Below, piece after piece: positions 36,101 through 47,280 of a stretch of 64,000 bases of DNA. The translations under genes were made by a program, and so were the position numbers. Source of the stretch: Alentia gelatinosa (lineage: Eukaryota > Annelida > Polychaeta > Phyllodocida > Polynoidae). The notes below the pieces were generated by a model. The model was not told the origin of the DNA and searched no databases. It worked only from the letters and a program-made list of their open reading frames with translations. Location: the NCBI GenBank assembly GCA_950022655.1, contig OX465580.1, positions 3,147,122 through 3,211,121 of the forward strand. Direction: 5' to 3'. Position 1 is the first letter of the stretch. The number at the start of each line of letters is the position of its first letter.

Positions 36101-37213
36101 AGATGTCGATTTGAAAATCAATTCGTATGGACTTTTAACGTTAGATAAACGATCAGGGAAATAGGTGGGAGCAAAGCTGGGTCTCTGAGGTTTATTTCAA
36201 TATATATAATGTCAGGTGTCAACGTATGGAAGTAATAGTAAATGAATTAACCAAATTCTCTTCACCATTGTATCATTGCAGGCTACGTGTGTCAAGTTCT
36301 CCCCGTGTTCGGTCATCGACCAGGAACTCCCCCCACACGGATTTACGAGGATGTGGTGCTCAAACTGCTGAAGAATGCAAACTTACTTGGAAGAGGCCAT
36401 CATTTATATTGTGACAATTATTTTTCTAACCTTCACATGTTCAAAGATCTGTTGTCTCGTTTCGGAACCTACTGCTGTGCTACACTACGACTGAATCGGA
36501 AAGGCTTCCCCTCACACTTAATGAAGAAGAAAATAAATTCGCTCAAAGAACGTGGACAATTCGTTTTCTCGCAGGGTGGTGAGCTTTTGCTTATCGTTTG
36601 GAAAGTCAGGAAACTGGTGCGAGTTTTAACATCTATACACGGTTCTGCTATGTCGAGTTGCCTCAGGAGGCAGAAAGATCCTCGTACACATAAATTCGCT
36701 AGGAAGGAAATAGGTTGTCCGGAAGCCATTCGGGATTATTCTAAGTTTATGGGAGGGGTGGATCTCTGCGATCAACTCTTTCAATATTATTGTTTCGGGC
36801 GTAAAAGTACAAAATGGACGAAAAAGGTATTTTGGTTTATGTTAGAATTGTTTAAACTGAATGCTTTCGTTATGTTTTCGACCCTGAACCCAAAGAAAAA
36901 AAAAACAACTCTCTACGAATTCACACTAGACCTTGTGAAAGGGTTGATCGCAGAGGCCCACTCCTCCACTTCTAGTTCTAACCCTAACAATACAGGTTCT
37001 ACACAGGCAGAAAGGTTAACGCATAGATGCATGCCATTTAGATTCAACCGAAAATCATGGTGTAGGGTTTGCTACAGGAGATCAGTGAATGGAGTCGGCC
37101 AAGTCCGACAGAGCCGTTTTGGGTGCCAGACCTGCAATGTACATTTATGTGTTCCAGAGTGTTTCACTACGTATCATACTGTAGATGATTATTCTTTTGC
37201 TGAAAATAAATAA
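33178..37213 (+). CDS. piggyBac transposase (three exons, intact)
   Basis: Cut-and-paste transposase of the DDE_Tnp_1_7 family that excises at TTAA without a footprint. Exons 33178-33842, 35360-35613 and 36282-37213 join in phase (CG|A and G|GC codons) to 616 residues ending in TAA. The N-terminal about 120 residues are acidic, as is usual. The catalytic aspartates are all present: D271 in IAIDETMVK, D351 in YCDNYFSN and D467 in MGGVDLCDQ, matching the DDD triad of the moth enzyme (268, 346, 447). The C-terminus has the Cys-rich zinc domain CRVCYRR...CQTCNVHLCVPEC used for end recognition. The start AACATGG has a good context just inside the left end. There are no stops or frameshifts, so this is possibly still active. 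Host-gene domestication is unlikely since both ends are intact. Confidence 0.93.
33847..35359 (+). repeat. 452-bp tandem repeat filling transposase intron 1
   Basis: Units start with GTTCGATGTCAATATC at 33847, 34299, 34751 and 35203, exactly 452 bp apart, and contain TTAACGTTAGATAAAC-like blocks in reverse and CCTCCGCAGTTGACACCATG. The intron donor GTAAG lies directly before the first unit start, and the acceptor GATTTTCAG is a one-base variant of GATTTTCAAAT found in each unit. Confidence 0.93.
35672..36240 (-). repeat. Same repeat, inverted, in transposase intron 2
   Basis: About 1.2 units of the 452-bp repeat in reverse orientation, with GACTTTTAACGTTAGATAAA and CATGGTGTCAACTGCGGAGG. It sits between exons 2 and 3. 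Confidence 0.88.
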
Positions 37214-37477
37214 ACAATATATATATATATGTATGTACTCACGTTTTGTTGTCTTCAATGCACCCACAGCAGCGTAAGCCTATTCATAAATCGATGACAG
37301 TTGATCGCAGACAACGCGCTGGCCCAGCCTCGGTATGAGACGCCATGGCGAAGTCAGTCCGGGTGATGTCCAGATTCATAAATTCATTTTATAATTTCTC
37401 CACTCCTCCAAACCAGGAAATATATATATGTAGATGAACCTTACACTCTCTAGTTTGCTCCTATATAATTCCCAGAT

Positions 37478-38660
37478 CAATTATCTAACGTTAAAAGTCC
37501 ATACGAATTGATTTTCAAATCGACATCTAATGCTGTCACTCCCGTGTCAATCCCCCTCCGCAGTTGACGCCATGTTGAAGCAAGCCAAAAAATGAACCGC
37601 GTAAGGCGCAACGGTTTAATTCGATCATCAAGTTAATTCTCGATCAAAATGTTAAATATTATACGGGAACAAACCTCAGAGTGTGGGGAATATCCTCGTA
37701 TAAGTCATTATTCGTATATTTAATGTTAAATCCTTGTGCGAAATGATTTCCTAACTCGCCCGGATTTGCTTGTCGTAGTCGGCGTCTCCCCCCACCACTG
37801 AATCGCCAGCCCGGTTCGATGTCATTATCTTTAATTCATATACTATTACTTCCACACGTTCTAACCTGACAATATATATACTGGAATAAACCTCGGAGTC
37901 TTGGCTTTGCTCCCATATAATTCCCTGATCAATTATCTAACGTTAAAAGTCCATACGAATTAATTTTCAAATCGACATCTTCTACTGTCCGTGCCGTGTC
38001 AACCCCCCTCCGCAGTTGACGCCATGTTGAAGCAAGCCAAAATATGAACCGCGTAAGGCGCAACGGTTTAATTCGATCATCAAGTTAATTCGCGATCAAA
38101 ATGTAAAATATCATACGGGAACAAACCTCAGAGTGTGGGGAATATCCTCGTATAAGTCACTGTTCATATATTTAATGTTAAATCCTTGTGCGATATGATT
38201 TTCTAACTCGCCCAGATTTGCTTGTCGTAGTCGGCATCTCCCCCCACCACTGAGTCGACAGCCCGGTTCAATGTCATTATCTTTAATTCATATACTATTA
38301 CTTCCACACGTTCAAACCTGACAATATATATACTGGAATAAACCTCGGAGTCTTGGCTTTGCTCCCATATAATTCCCTGATCTATTATCTTACGTTAAAA
38401 GTCCATACGAATTGATTTTCAAATCGACATCTTCTACTGTCCGTGCCGTGTCAACCCCCCTCCGCAGTTGACGCCATGTTGAAGCAAGCCAAAATATGAA
38501 CCGCGTAAGGCGCAACGGTTTAATTCGATGATCATGTTAATTCTCGATCAAAATGTAAAATATTATACGGGAACAAACCTCAGAGTGTGGGGAATATCCT
38601 CGTATAAGTCACTGTTCATATATTTAATGTTAAATCCTTGTGCGAAATGATTTCCTAACT
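37478..38660 (+). repeat. Same repeat, direct orientation, downstream of the transposase
   Basis: About 2.7 units with the blocks ATCTAACGTTAAAAGTCCAT, CCTCCGCAGTTGACGCCATG and GGTTTAATTCGATCATC near 37480, 37930 and 38390. Diverged slightly from the intron copies. Confidence 0.88.
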
Positions 38661-39930
38661 AACCTACATTGCCAAGTGTTTCCCCACCCACACAGCTTAG
38701 TGCGTAGTTCGATGTCGGTTATGTATTATTTATTTTCTATTTATCTAACCGTTTAAACTTTACGAAATTTATATAGGAACAAACCTTAGAGTGTGGAGAT
38801 TCGTTGTATATATGTCTCCACTAATTTCCTGAAGGTTTAAACCTTGTGCCAGATAATTTTCCACATGTTGTCTTTGCACTGCGGTGAAGGGAGTTGCTGG
38901 ATTTGAAAGTGCCGACCACAAACACGCCAGGCTGGGGCGAAGCCACATATACAACTCCTTGGTGAAATCGACTCGTACAGAACCAGCAAAGAATATAATC
39001 ATATTAATATCACAGGGGGGAGATTCAGCAGGCTTTTTTGTTTCTTCCAGTATAATCCAATAGCGATGTCATAACGTATTGTAGGGGAAATCAACCAAAG
39101 CCGAAGTGAGGTGATGGCTAAACGATTCGGCTTTCGTAGTATTGGCTTCATTGACACCGCACTGTGTAGAATGTCGATAGGTTCGGCGCCTTGGTAAATA
39201 TCCATTTTCTCCCGTTATTTAGCGTCTATATGAATAAACCAGACACTGCCAGAATCGTGAAGACTTGTAGAATATTCCCAGGGAGATGATTAATGATGTC
39301 AATGCATTTTGTATGGGTGACACACCAGCAAAGTTATAACTCTCCAGAACCGCACCTTCGCAGCCTGGCGTTGTCAATATAAACTACTGGCACAGTTATT
39401 TTTCGATTGATGTCTCAACTTGTTCCAGGCCGTACGGGTTGATCTGCAGGCTATTTCTCCAAAATAACGACCCACACACGTAGGGAATATATATATATTG
39501 CTCCTCTTCCGCTGGCAGATTAATATTCGAATAATCCAATATATAAATCCAGGTTCAAAGACATAAGATGCTTGCCAGCGTCTGTGCCCTTGCGGGCGCC
39601 ATTTTTTTTTGGTTTGAATCTTGTCCAGTTACCCATACTTGTTTCTGGATTTTCTCTATTATTCTTTATATATACCATACCAAATTCTCAGAGGAGAGGA
39701 GGAAATAGGTTGTCCGGAGGAGAATATAGTCATAGGAAGACAACAGTGTCAACAACTTTTATTGTTATTTACCATCAATTCGATAAAACAAATAGTTCTA
39801 ACCAGACATCGTGGCGCCGACACAGATTTGGGCCGGAAGCGTATATAGGCCCGCCCCCACGCGAGTGATATCGGCATTGTTACCCGGTTAGTTTGCGCGC
39901 TCGCTGGGATGGGGGCCCGCCGCTAAAGGG
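38661..39930 (+). other. 3' region of piggyBac up to the right end
   Basis: No gene. A short stretch near 39703-39720 (GGAAATAGGTTGTCCGGA) repeats transposase exon 3 sequence near 36710. The right terminal repeat is at 39916-39930. Confidence 0.6.
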
Positions 39931-39934
39931 TTAA

Positions 39935-40166
39935 GGAACCTCTGGATGCAATCACTCACTGTCCCGTCACTTGACTGGAAGGCCACCAGTCTCTTTTGTT
40001 CATCTGTAGCCCCCATCAAGATCCCATACTTTTCTATTTGCTTAATCCATGTCTTAAACTTCCTTGGATTTCCTGAAAACCTTTCTACCAGGTTATTACA
40101 GTTTTGAGCATGTATCCCCCCTGCCAAGCTGTCTAAATGTGCAACGATATCTGGAGCCTGAGCCAT
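39935..40166 (-). pseudogene. gag: gag, 5' portion
   Basis: Starts at ATG (40166) with MAQAPDIVAHLDSLAGGI and runs to LN just before the TTAA at 39931. It contains RFSGNPRKFKTWIKQIEKY, an N-terminal capsid-like segment of Ty3/gypsy gag. The apparent extension to 39888 is transposon sequence. The gene is disabled by the piggyBac insertion. Confidence 0.85.
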
Positions 40167-40351
40167 GGTGAAAGTGGGTGTTTATAATAGCAATAGGTAC
40201 AGGTCAGATAAGGATTCTAATACTCACACAGCTCATCCCGGCTAGTATGGTGTACCACAGTGGTTTCCCTGCTCCACTCAGTCAGAAGAATTGGAGGGAG
40301 ACCGGCCAATGTTGATGGTCATCCCTATCCATGTGGTCAGTGAAACCTGAT

Positions 40352-40369
40352 ATCCTGGTCACGGCACCA
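40352..40369 (-). promoter_or_regulatory. Candidate tRNA primer-binding site
   Basis: On the minus strand TGGTGCCGTGACCAGGAT lies 12 nt inside the 5' LTR. Its complement ends ...CACGGCACCA after an AATCC-like T-arm, the form of a tRNA 3' end. The tRNA identity was not assigned. The 12-nt gap is somewhat long. Confidence 0.6.
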
Positions 40370-40381
40370 AATCACCAGTGG

Positions 40382-40745
40382 TGTGACACAGTGTGGCTAC
40401 AGCCCCACCACTGGCGCGTCTGTAGCCCAGGCCCCATCCTCCTACTCACACATGAACAGTAACACTTTCCATCTACTGTCTCGTACTAGTCGTCGGAACG
40501 GAGAGCGGGCCCGGACTGCCTTGTTCAGGGTGCTCTTCCCTCTTTTTTCCAAATCCTCATACATGTGATCTACATGTGATCATTCCTTTGTTCTACGCCA
40601 CCACACACGTGACCATCCCCTGTCTACAATCGTGATGGCCCCATGCATGATAGTCTATCTCTTCCAGTACACTTACATTTTGTATCCGAATTGTTTAATC
40701 CAAACATTACGTACAATATACTGTGTTACACTATACTGTGTTACA
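40382..40745 (-). repeat. 5' LTR of the Ty3/gypsy element
   Basis: Matches 24557-24920 over 364 bp with four visible changes. It lies upstream of the primer-binding site and gag on the minus strand and should hold the promoter of the element. Confidence 0.92.
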
Positions 40746-41795
40746 CTATCGAAAACCGAACCAACCTATGTAGTTGCTGGTAGGGTGGAGTCCCGCCGGG
40801 AACTAGCATTCAGGAAAGGGTCTTCCTACCTGCTAGCCAGGCGGCAACCACCACAATTGTACACACATTGCTCTACATGCACCGCAAAAGTAAAATGTAA
40901 GAGTTTGGTTTGGGAAAATAAAATTTTATTTTTGTGGTAAAATTTTATGATAAGACATTTTAATAGTGATAGAAGTATTATACTATTAAAATGTATAAAA
41001 CTAGTTGAAATGAGAAATACAAGTGTATTTGCAATAAAATTGGTTGTGAGGAATGTATGATATGTAGTAAAAGGATGTGGGTGGGTGGGTAAAATATGTG
41101 CCGTCCAACGAGGTTGAGCGACGACAGGGAAGTGAGAGCGGTGTGTGTTGTTGTGCGGGATATGAGTAGCGCAGTGAATTGGTATGTGTTTCGCACTGCC
41201 GAGCTCAATGAGCCGCCAGAGGCCGTAACCTCTGCCGAACCGTATATATGACTGATGTGTATCATGACTATTCTTACTTGTGCGTAAATATAGAAGGGTA
41301 GTAGATTTCATTCAGTGACCAAGCTTTCACTCAGTGGTGGGTGGTGCCACATTGCATAATCTAAGCAGAAAAAGTCGTGGGTCACTTCATGAGCTGGGTC
41401 ATTCCCATTGACCGATTTTGGATCAGCAGTGCCAAAAGTCCGTCGGTGGTTCCTGACTGTAGATTGGTGACGGGAAATCGGCCAATGGAAACGGGCCTTT
41501 ATTGAGACTGAGCTGCAATCGGCAGCCATTAAAATACAATATAATATCTCATCTGGGGATGTCTGCAGGCACCAGGCGAGTGACGTCAGATTGAAATTGA
41601 AATCTGGGTTTTGTCGATGCCGTGATAGAGGCTGGTAAGGAAACAAGTGTCTGTTTGCCAGCACTTTGATCATTTGTATGTGCTTAATGTCTGAGAGCTT
41701 GTGTAGGCATTTTATTAGACTTGCTCAAGTCTTTGATTATGAACAGTATTTAAATGATTGACGAAAATCAGAATAAAGTTCATTATACTCTGTAT
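40746..41795. other. Noncoding, no gene seen
   Basis: Right flank of the LTR element. An inverted motif (GTTGCTGGTAGGG near 40776 with CAGGCGGCAACC near 40840) and GGCCAATGGAAACGGGCC (near 41481), one end of a GGGCCCGTTTC-family element, are the only structure seen. Confidence 0.45.
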
Positions 41796-41856
41796 CCTTG
41801 CCTGACCTTGCCTGACCTTGCCTGACCTTGCCTGACCTTGCCTGACCTTGCCTGAC
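41796..41856. repeat. 10-bp tandem repeat CCTTGCCTGA
   Basis: About six perfect copies in a row. Confidence 0.95.
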
Positions 41857-42640
41857 CTGCCTCACTGTAACCCTGCACCTCCTCCATCCCCTCCTCCAGT
41901 TCCCTGGCCGCCTGTGTTGTCATAGAGCCTCCAGAGGTTACTAAACTCCTGATTATCGCCCCCGGGTAAAGCAAAGTTCCGCTCCCGATAGACTTGGCAC
42001 ACTACGACAACATGAACCACAGTTTTGTGATTTATTATTGGAGAAACTGAATATAATTTTGGATTCCCATGTAGAAATAGCTGAAATTTCCATTTCTGGC
42101 ATCAGAATTTCAATTTGAAGATTTCTGGAAACCGTTAAACTGCTTTAATTCTGGGTTTATAAGGGTAAAGGGTCTATCACCATACCACGTCGGTAACCAG
42201 CGAAAACCGGAACTTGTGAACAGACTGAATTATGGGATACCTCAATAGGGTCTATAGCAATAGAGTTCGCCTGTTCCTGACTGTGACCGACCTTTGGACC
42301 CTTCTATATTAATTAAGAGCTCTGTACTCCCTTTTACCCTCATATTGTAAAAACAAACAGAGACAATCAGTGTGAAACAGGATCCCTCTACTTATGTCCC
42401 GGGTATGAATCTCCCAGCAGATACCCTGAACAGTGGCCAGGATATCTGTATGGAGAGTGTTGAAAATACTGGAGCTAAACAGCGCCAGAAATCAAACACC
42501 ATTACCGATTGTACCAGTCCCTGTATACCAGGTAGGAGGGGTGAGGTAGGTGCATTGGTAGCTATAGGACGCAGGGACTGGAGCCAGTCTAGCATCTTAT
42601 ATACTGCCATCTATACTTATCTAGTTTTAGCTGGTATCAC
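41857..42640. other. Noncoding, no gene seen
   Basis: Only short open frames with no recognisable similarity. Confidence 0.4.
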
Positions 42641-43925
42641 CTAAATTAGTCCAGCTTATCTGGATTCATCTGATTATCTATATTGTTTCATTATCTAGCA
42701 TCATCATGTTTTTTTTGCTTCATTTAGCATCATCTACTTTTATCTATCTACATCTAGCTTTCTAAGCTTCATCTAGGTACATTTAGATTCATCGACCTTC
42801 TCCTGCTTCATCTATCATTATCTGGCTTCATTCAGTGCACGAACATCATTATTGTACATATGGATGCGCCCGGCGTATAGAAGTAGGTATTTTGCGTATA
42901 CAAGGTCGCCCAATTCCCAATGTGTATACACCTCATCTGTAGGCGGATATAAGCATCCAGTGAAGAGGGCTTCACTAAGAGCAGGCGGGGGGAGGTGGGG
43001 GAGGGGGGCGGGGGGAGGGCTTCCTACTGAGGACACCTGTACTTCTACCAACACAGACGGGTGGGAGGCGGTGGAGGGAGAGGATATTTCCTCTCATATA
43101 TGCCGGGTGTGAAATACAGCCAAGACGCGTCCGTATATAAGGCCTGGGCGTATGTATATACATATATATGAAAACAAGTCAATATTCAGCCAATACATGC
43201 ACTTCCGCGATGGCGTATATATGAATAAAATAGTGGTTTTCATGCATTGATTTATATCTATCTAGCTTTACAAGTTTCATCTAGCATAATCTAGCTTCGC
43301 CTGGCGTAATCTCAAATCATCGAGCTTAATCTAGATGGATTGAACTTTATTAATCTTGTTACATCTTCATCTTGATTTGTCGAGAATCTTCTAGCTTCAT
43401 CGGGCTGCATCTAGCAAAATCCAGATTCATCTGATTACAACTCGCTATATAAGGCCACTCAAAAAAACACACTTGTTTCTCATCACCGCGCGCATCAGAA
43501 ATTTTGTTTATAGATTTTTATTTTTTATTTTTATAAATGAGATGAACTTTGATAGAAATTATGAAAGGTATGTGTATCTAGTATCAAATTAAAGCTCCTG
43601 ATGTCAGGGATGCATTAAACATATTCCCAGTAAAAAGCTGGAAACCCCGCGTAAGCACACACCCTGCGTAAGCGCACACTTTGGCTCTGATCGAAGGCTG
43701 TCCACCAGGCGGGGTTTTACTGTATGTCTGAAGCCCATTTTCAAAAGCCATCTTTGAGTAAGCTTAAACAAAAAAAATTAAAAAAGCGCCCTCGTCATAT
43801 TTTTCATGGCTTGGTGATGAGAAACAAGTTGTTTTTTTAGTGGCCTAAGCTTCATCTAATCATTTTTAGATTTATCTCGTTTAATCACACATCATTATAT
43901 AGCTTCATCTAGCTTTATTCAAGTA
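42640..43925. repeat. Degenerate satellite of about 10 bp (TTCATCTAGC), broken by two insertions
   Basis: Blocks rich in ATCTAGCTTCATC-type units lie at 42640-42835, 43245-43445 and 43849-43925. The gaps at about 42840-43240 (ends rich in GCGTATA and containing GGATGCGCCCGGCGTAT against GGGCGTATGTATAT) and 43451-43848 are insertions into one original array. Confidence 0.75.
43451..43848. mobile_element. 398-bp miniature element with terminal inverted repeats and TA duplication
   Basis: Ends AGGCCACTCAAAAAAACAC and GTTTTTTTAGTGGCC pair, and the inner parts CTTGTTTCTCATCACC and GGTGATGAGAAACAAG are exact complements, giving about 35-bp terminal repeats. TA lies on each side, which fits a Tc1/mariner-type element. 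No coding capacity. Confidence 0.8.
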
Positions 43926-44320
43926 GGATATGAGAGGCAGAAGATGGCTAGGCTTTGATATTTACATAGAACGACCTGAGTTTTGTAGCATGTACAAGCA
44001 TGGTGGGTCGTTCTATATTTATTATATACCCAAGATTAATCAAATCTTAACATGTATTGACATAGAAAACATGTCTAGTGAAAGCCCACACACTGCTGAT
44101 GTTTCAACCAGTTCTGTGTTCATGATATTTAGAAAAAAAATATACACAAGAAAGGAAATAAGAAAATTGGTTTTGAGATTATGAAATAACACTCTGGTAG
44201 GAAAGTCAGTCTCTCACAGCTAATGGGTCAAGGTGGCCACGGATTTAACCCCCACAATGCACTATGGAAATGGTGGGAGTTACCTGGCCTAATATGTGAG
44301 AAGGACTTAGGCCAAGCCTC

Positions 44321-44532
44321 CTGGGGCCCGTTTAATAATCTAGGCTCATACATGACGACCCTTTTCTGTACCTCGTACGAGGGTTATCATTTAATAATAT
44401 TGAAGTCTGTTCACTAAGACCGTCCGTAAGGTCGTCCATGTATGTGTTGAATAAAGTTGACCTATATCGTCTCTACGCCATACAGGAAAGGGTCTTCATG
44501 TACCATCCTATTGATTACCAAACAGGCCCCAG
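44321..44532. mobile_element. 212-bp miniature element (GGGCCCGTTTAATAATC)
   Basis: Ends CTGGGGCCCGTTTAATAATC and TGATTACCAAACAGGCCCCAG are inverted repeats. Interior ACGACCCTTTTCTGTAC and GGAAAGGGTCTTCATGTAC are also complementary, so the element folds nearly throughout. Confidence 0.75.
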
Positions 44533-44863
44533 AGCTAGTGTAGCTCTGGTGTAGCTCTGGTGGCCAGTGTAGGTGCCGTGGTGCTTGCCGGAACAAATCA
44601 CCAGGTGGCGTGGCGATCGCAGGGCCCTCCCACGTTCCGACCATTACTGCTCACAAGTTCACCTACACTGGCCACCCGAGCTACACTACGTTAGCTCTGG
44701 TCACGTTGAATTGACAGGGGCCTTGACATGGCGTGGTAGTGGGTATCTCATGCCATTGCAGTGGGTAAAGGAACTTCACTTTAGTTAATTTTCGGTTGGG
44801 AGTTAGGGGTTGGTATCTATTTTTACTCTGTGTATCTATTTTTACTCTGTGGTCCAACTGTCT

Positions 44864-45210
44864 TGATCCACCACCTGTATGTGTCTCTTACTCTCCCAGC
44901 AGATCCTTTATAAATGTGCCCTGGACCTATGATTGGAGAATGTATTCAATTCTCACTCTTGAAACCATTTTTCCATGTTTATATTTCCCTTTGTGTGTAT
45001 CTTTAATCAAATAAACATAAAATGAGGCTGTATTATCAATTTTGTCATATACGAATATTTCATAATGAGGATCTTAGCTCTAAAAATTCAAAAATAAAGA
45101 AAGCTACTTGGTCTGAGAGTGAGAATCCGTGGACACGTCCATGGGTTAACGTTACCAACCTCTTAGTTGAAACGTAGTGTAGACAGAGGTGGCGGCCAAT
45201 CTAAAGTTCA
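44864..45210. repeat. Single arm of the foldback family
   Basis: Collinear with the left arm of the foldback element at 21618, including TCTCTTACTCTCCCAGCAGA, AGCTACTTGGTCTGAGAGTG and TTAACGTTACCAACCTCTTA. It lacks the 296-bp insert, so it is another empty-site copy. Confidence 0.8.
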
Positions 45211-45866
45211 CCACAATTCATATACTCTAGTACAGTCTGTTGTCGCCAGGGCCAGGGCACACAGGCTCAAACTGAGACTGTTTTGCGCTGCCATTTTAAG
45301 GTGGGAATTCCTACCTCCGCTGGTACTAAGCTGCCCTGATTGATTTGCCAGTAACCAGTATGTTACTCTTCAAGCAGAGGTCCTAGAGTAGCTTTTCCTG
45401 GGCATGCACCAAATAAATCAGCTTGGAGAGTTATAATGATTCCCAGAATAGTGCCAGAAACGTGTTATTCTCAGGCTTGGGTTTGCACTAAAATTAGAAA
45501 TTCCTTTCTCCAATCAGTGCTTTTAGAAGGACCTGGCAAATCGGAGCTGTGCTCTGTTAGACCCCTACAGACCTTAAGCAGACTAAGCGCCTGTCGGTAT
45601 TCCCCCTTGTCAAACTGATACTATAAATAGTACAGCCAACCACAAAATTCCTCTCACTGAAGGTGGCAGGCCAGTCAGAGTCATACTCTGTTAGACCTTC
45701 ACGTACCGTAACCCGAAGGTGGTGCGGTGCGTGAACGGACTAGACAATTCATTCATTCACAAGCCACCATAAGCTCATTGAGATCTCTGCAGAAAACCGC
45801 CATTTATCAATACTGAAAGTTAGGAGAATCCGTAGTCATTAGGACAATACTTTAGTTGGTATGTAG
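45211..45866. other. Noncoding, no gene seen
   Basis: No recognisable coding or repeat structure apart from two related blocks around TCTGTTAGACC near 45556 and 45687. Confidence 0.4.
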
Positions 45867-46370
45867 ACGTTAGGGCCCACTACCCGAAAGTCGGGACGTT
45901 AGGGCCCACTCATCGGGACGTTAGGGCCCGCCTAAACCCAACCGAGGGTTAGGGCTAGGGTTAGGGATAGGGTTAGGGATAGGGATAGGGATAGGGTTAG
46001 GGATAGGGTTAGGGATAGGGTTAGGGATAGGGTTAGGGATAGGGTTACGGTTAGGGTTTGGGATAGGGTTAGGGATAGGGTTAGGGATAGGGTTAGGGAT
46101 AGGGTTAGGGATAGAGTTAGGGATAGGGTTAGGGTTAGGGATAAGATTAGGGATAGGGTTAGGGATAGGGTTAGGGATAGAGTTAGGGTTAGGGATAGGG
46201 ATACTTACTTATATTTACTACTAAACATAGTATTTATTCACAGTTGAGATGCTTGAGTAGGGAAGATTTAAAATGGGTTGAGTTCCTTACAGGTCGTGTT
46301 TTTTACGGGTCGAGTTCTCCAGTATTCAAATATTAACCAATTATGCAAAATTAGGTGGGCCCTAACGTCT
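45867..46370. mobile_element. Inverted-repeat element enclosing a telomere-like array
   Basis: Left end AGACGTTAGGGCCCACT (45867) and right end AGGTGGGCCCTAACGTCT (46353-46370) are inverted repeats. On the left the motif GGACGTTAGGGCCC is repeated. Between them 45940-46205 is an array of TTAGGG alternating with ATAGGG. Further GGGCCCTAACGTCC motifs lie outside at 46468 and 46495, so the family ends are multiplied. Confidence 0.7.
45940..46205. repeat. Interstitial telomere-like repeat (TTAGGG/ATAGGG)
   Basis: About 44 hexamers. Most are in the dimer TTAGGGATAGGG, with few pure TTAGGG runs. Since the array is variant and bounded by inverted repeats, it is not a chromosome end. Confidence 0.9.
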
Positions 46371-46617
46371 ATTTATGCCACATCTCCCTCCTGGCACCAC
46401 AGCTGCAACCGCGGCATCGCGGTGCGGCCGAGGCGCGACTGAGGCTTTCACACCCCCGGTGTAGGGTGGGCCCTAACGTCCCGACTTTAAGGTGGTGCGC
46501 CCTAACGTCCTGCAACCCTTAAGTTGTTCCTTGCCATTCTATCTTGCAAAAAGACAACTGGCACTCACCCCTACTGTCCACACTCTCAGTGTAAAAAGCT
46601 TTGAATTCCATCCACAT

Positions 46618-46978
46618 TCTCATCAATGATGAAGAGTGAGCAATGTATGACTGGGCGACAGCCTAACTCAACAAGGAGTAGAGAGTGTTCATCATTGATG
46701 AATGAGCGTGACAGCCTAACTAAACAAGGAGTAAAGAGTGTGTTCATCATTGATGAATGAGCGTGACAGCCTAACTCAACAAGGAGTAGAGAGTGTTCAT
46801 CATTGATGAATGAGCGTGACAGCCTAACTAAACAAGGAGTAAAGAGTGTGTTCATCATTGATGAATGAGCGTGACAGCCTAACTAAACAAGGAGTAAAGA
46901 GTATGTTCATCATTGATGAATGAGCGTGACAGCCTAACTAAACAAGGAGTAAAGAGTATGTTCATCATGGATGAATGA
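46618..46978. repeat. 53/55-bp tandem repeat, about six or seven units
   Basis: Unit built on GAATGAGCGTGACAGCCTAA, then CAACAAGGAGTA and GTTCATCATTGAT. Units differ by AGAGAGTG versus AAGAGTGTG (53 or 55 bp). Confidence 0.92.
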
Positions 46979-46984
46979 GCGTGC

Positions 46985-47280
46985 AAATATAAATGAATAT
47001 CAATTAAAAGATTTGGGTTACATTCAGTCTGTAGATTGTTTTCTGTAGCCAACTTACACCCAGTCAACTTGCCATTTCTGCAGACTAGGATCAAAATATA
47101 TCAAGCATCGATAGGTCAATGAGGTATTTCGGTGTTGAGTGATTGGTCATGGTCGGTTGGGCACACTTCTAATACACTGAGACACTGGCACCCTGCTCCT
47201 TTGCCAGTAGCACAGTGAGCAGCACACAGATAGTGAAGGGATATCTTTCTGGCAGCACACTGGGCACGGCCTGTCTTCCG
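46985..47280. repeat. Dispersed repeat, copy B (partner at 19430-19740)
   Basis: Collinear with 19430-19740 at roughly 80-85% by eye, up to AAGGGATATCTTTCTGG. The sequence after it, to about 47470, resembles 21160-21310 at the level of a possible protein fragment. Confidence 0.78.

Larger units (their letters stand above)
32857..39934 (+). mobile_element. Complete piggyBac-type DNA transposon inserted in gag
   Basis: TTAA at 32857-32860 and 39931-39934 is the target duplication, and the 7,070-bp element runs 32861-39930. The left end CCCCTTCGCGGCGGG and the right end (read inward) CCCTTTAGCGGCGGG are inverted repeats beginning CCC, as in the piggyBac superfamily. The element carries a three-exon transposase on the + strand and about 450-bp repeats in both introns and downstream. 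Removing it with one TTAA restores the continuity of gag. Confidence 0.95.

Noticed and set aside
45940..46205. True chromosome end
   Set aside because: The array is made mostly of TTAGGGATAGGG variants, is only about 265 bp long, is bounded by inverted repeats and has ordinary sequence on both sides.
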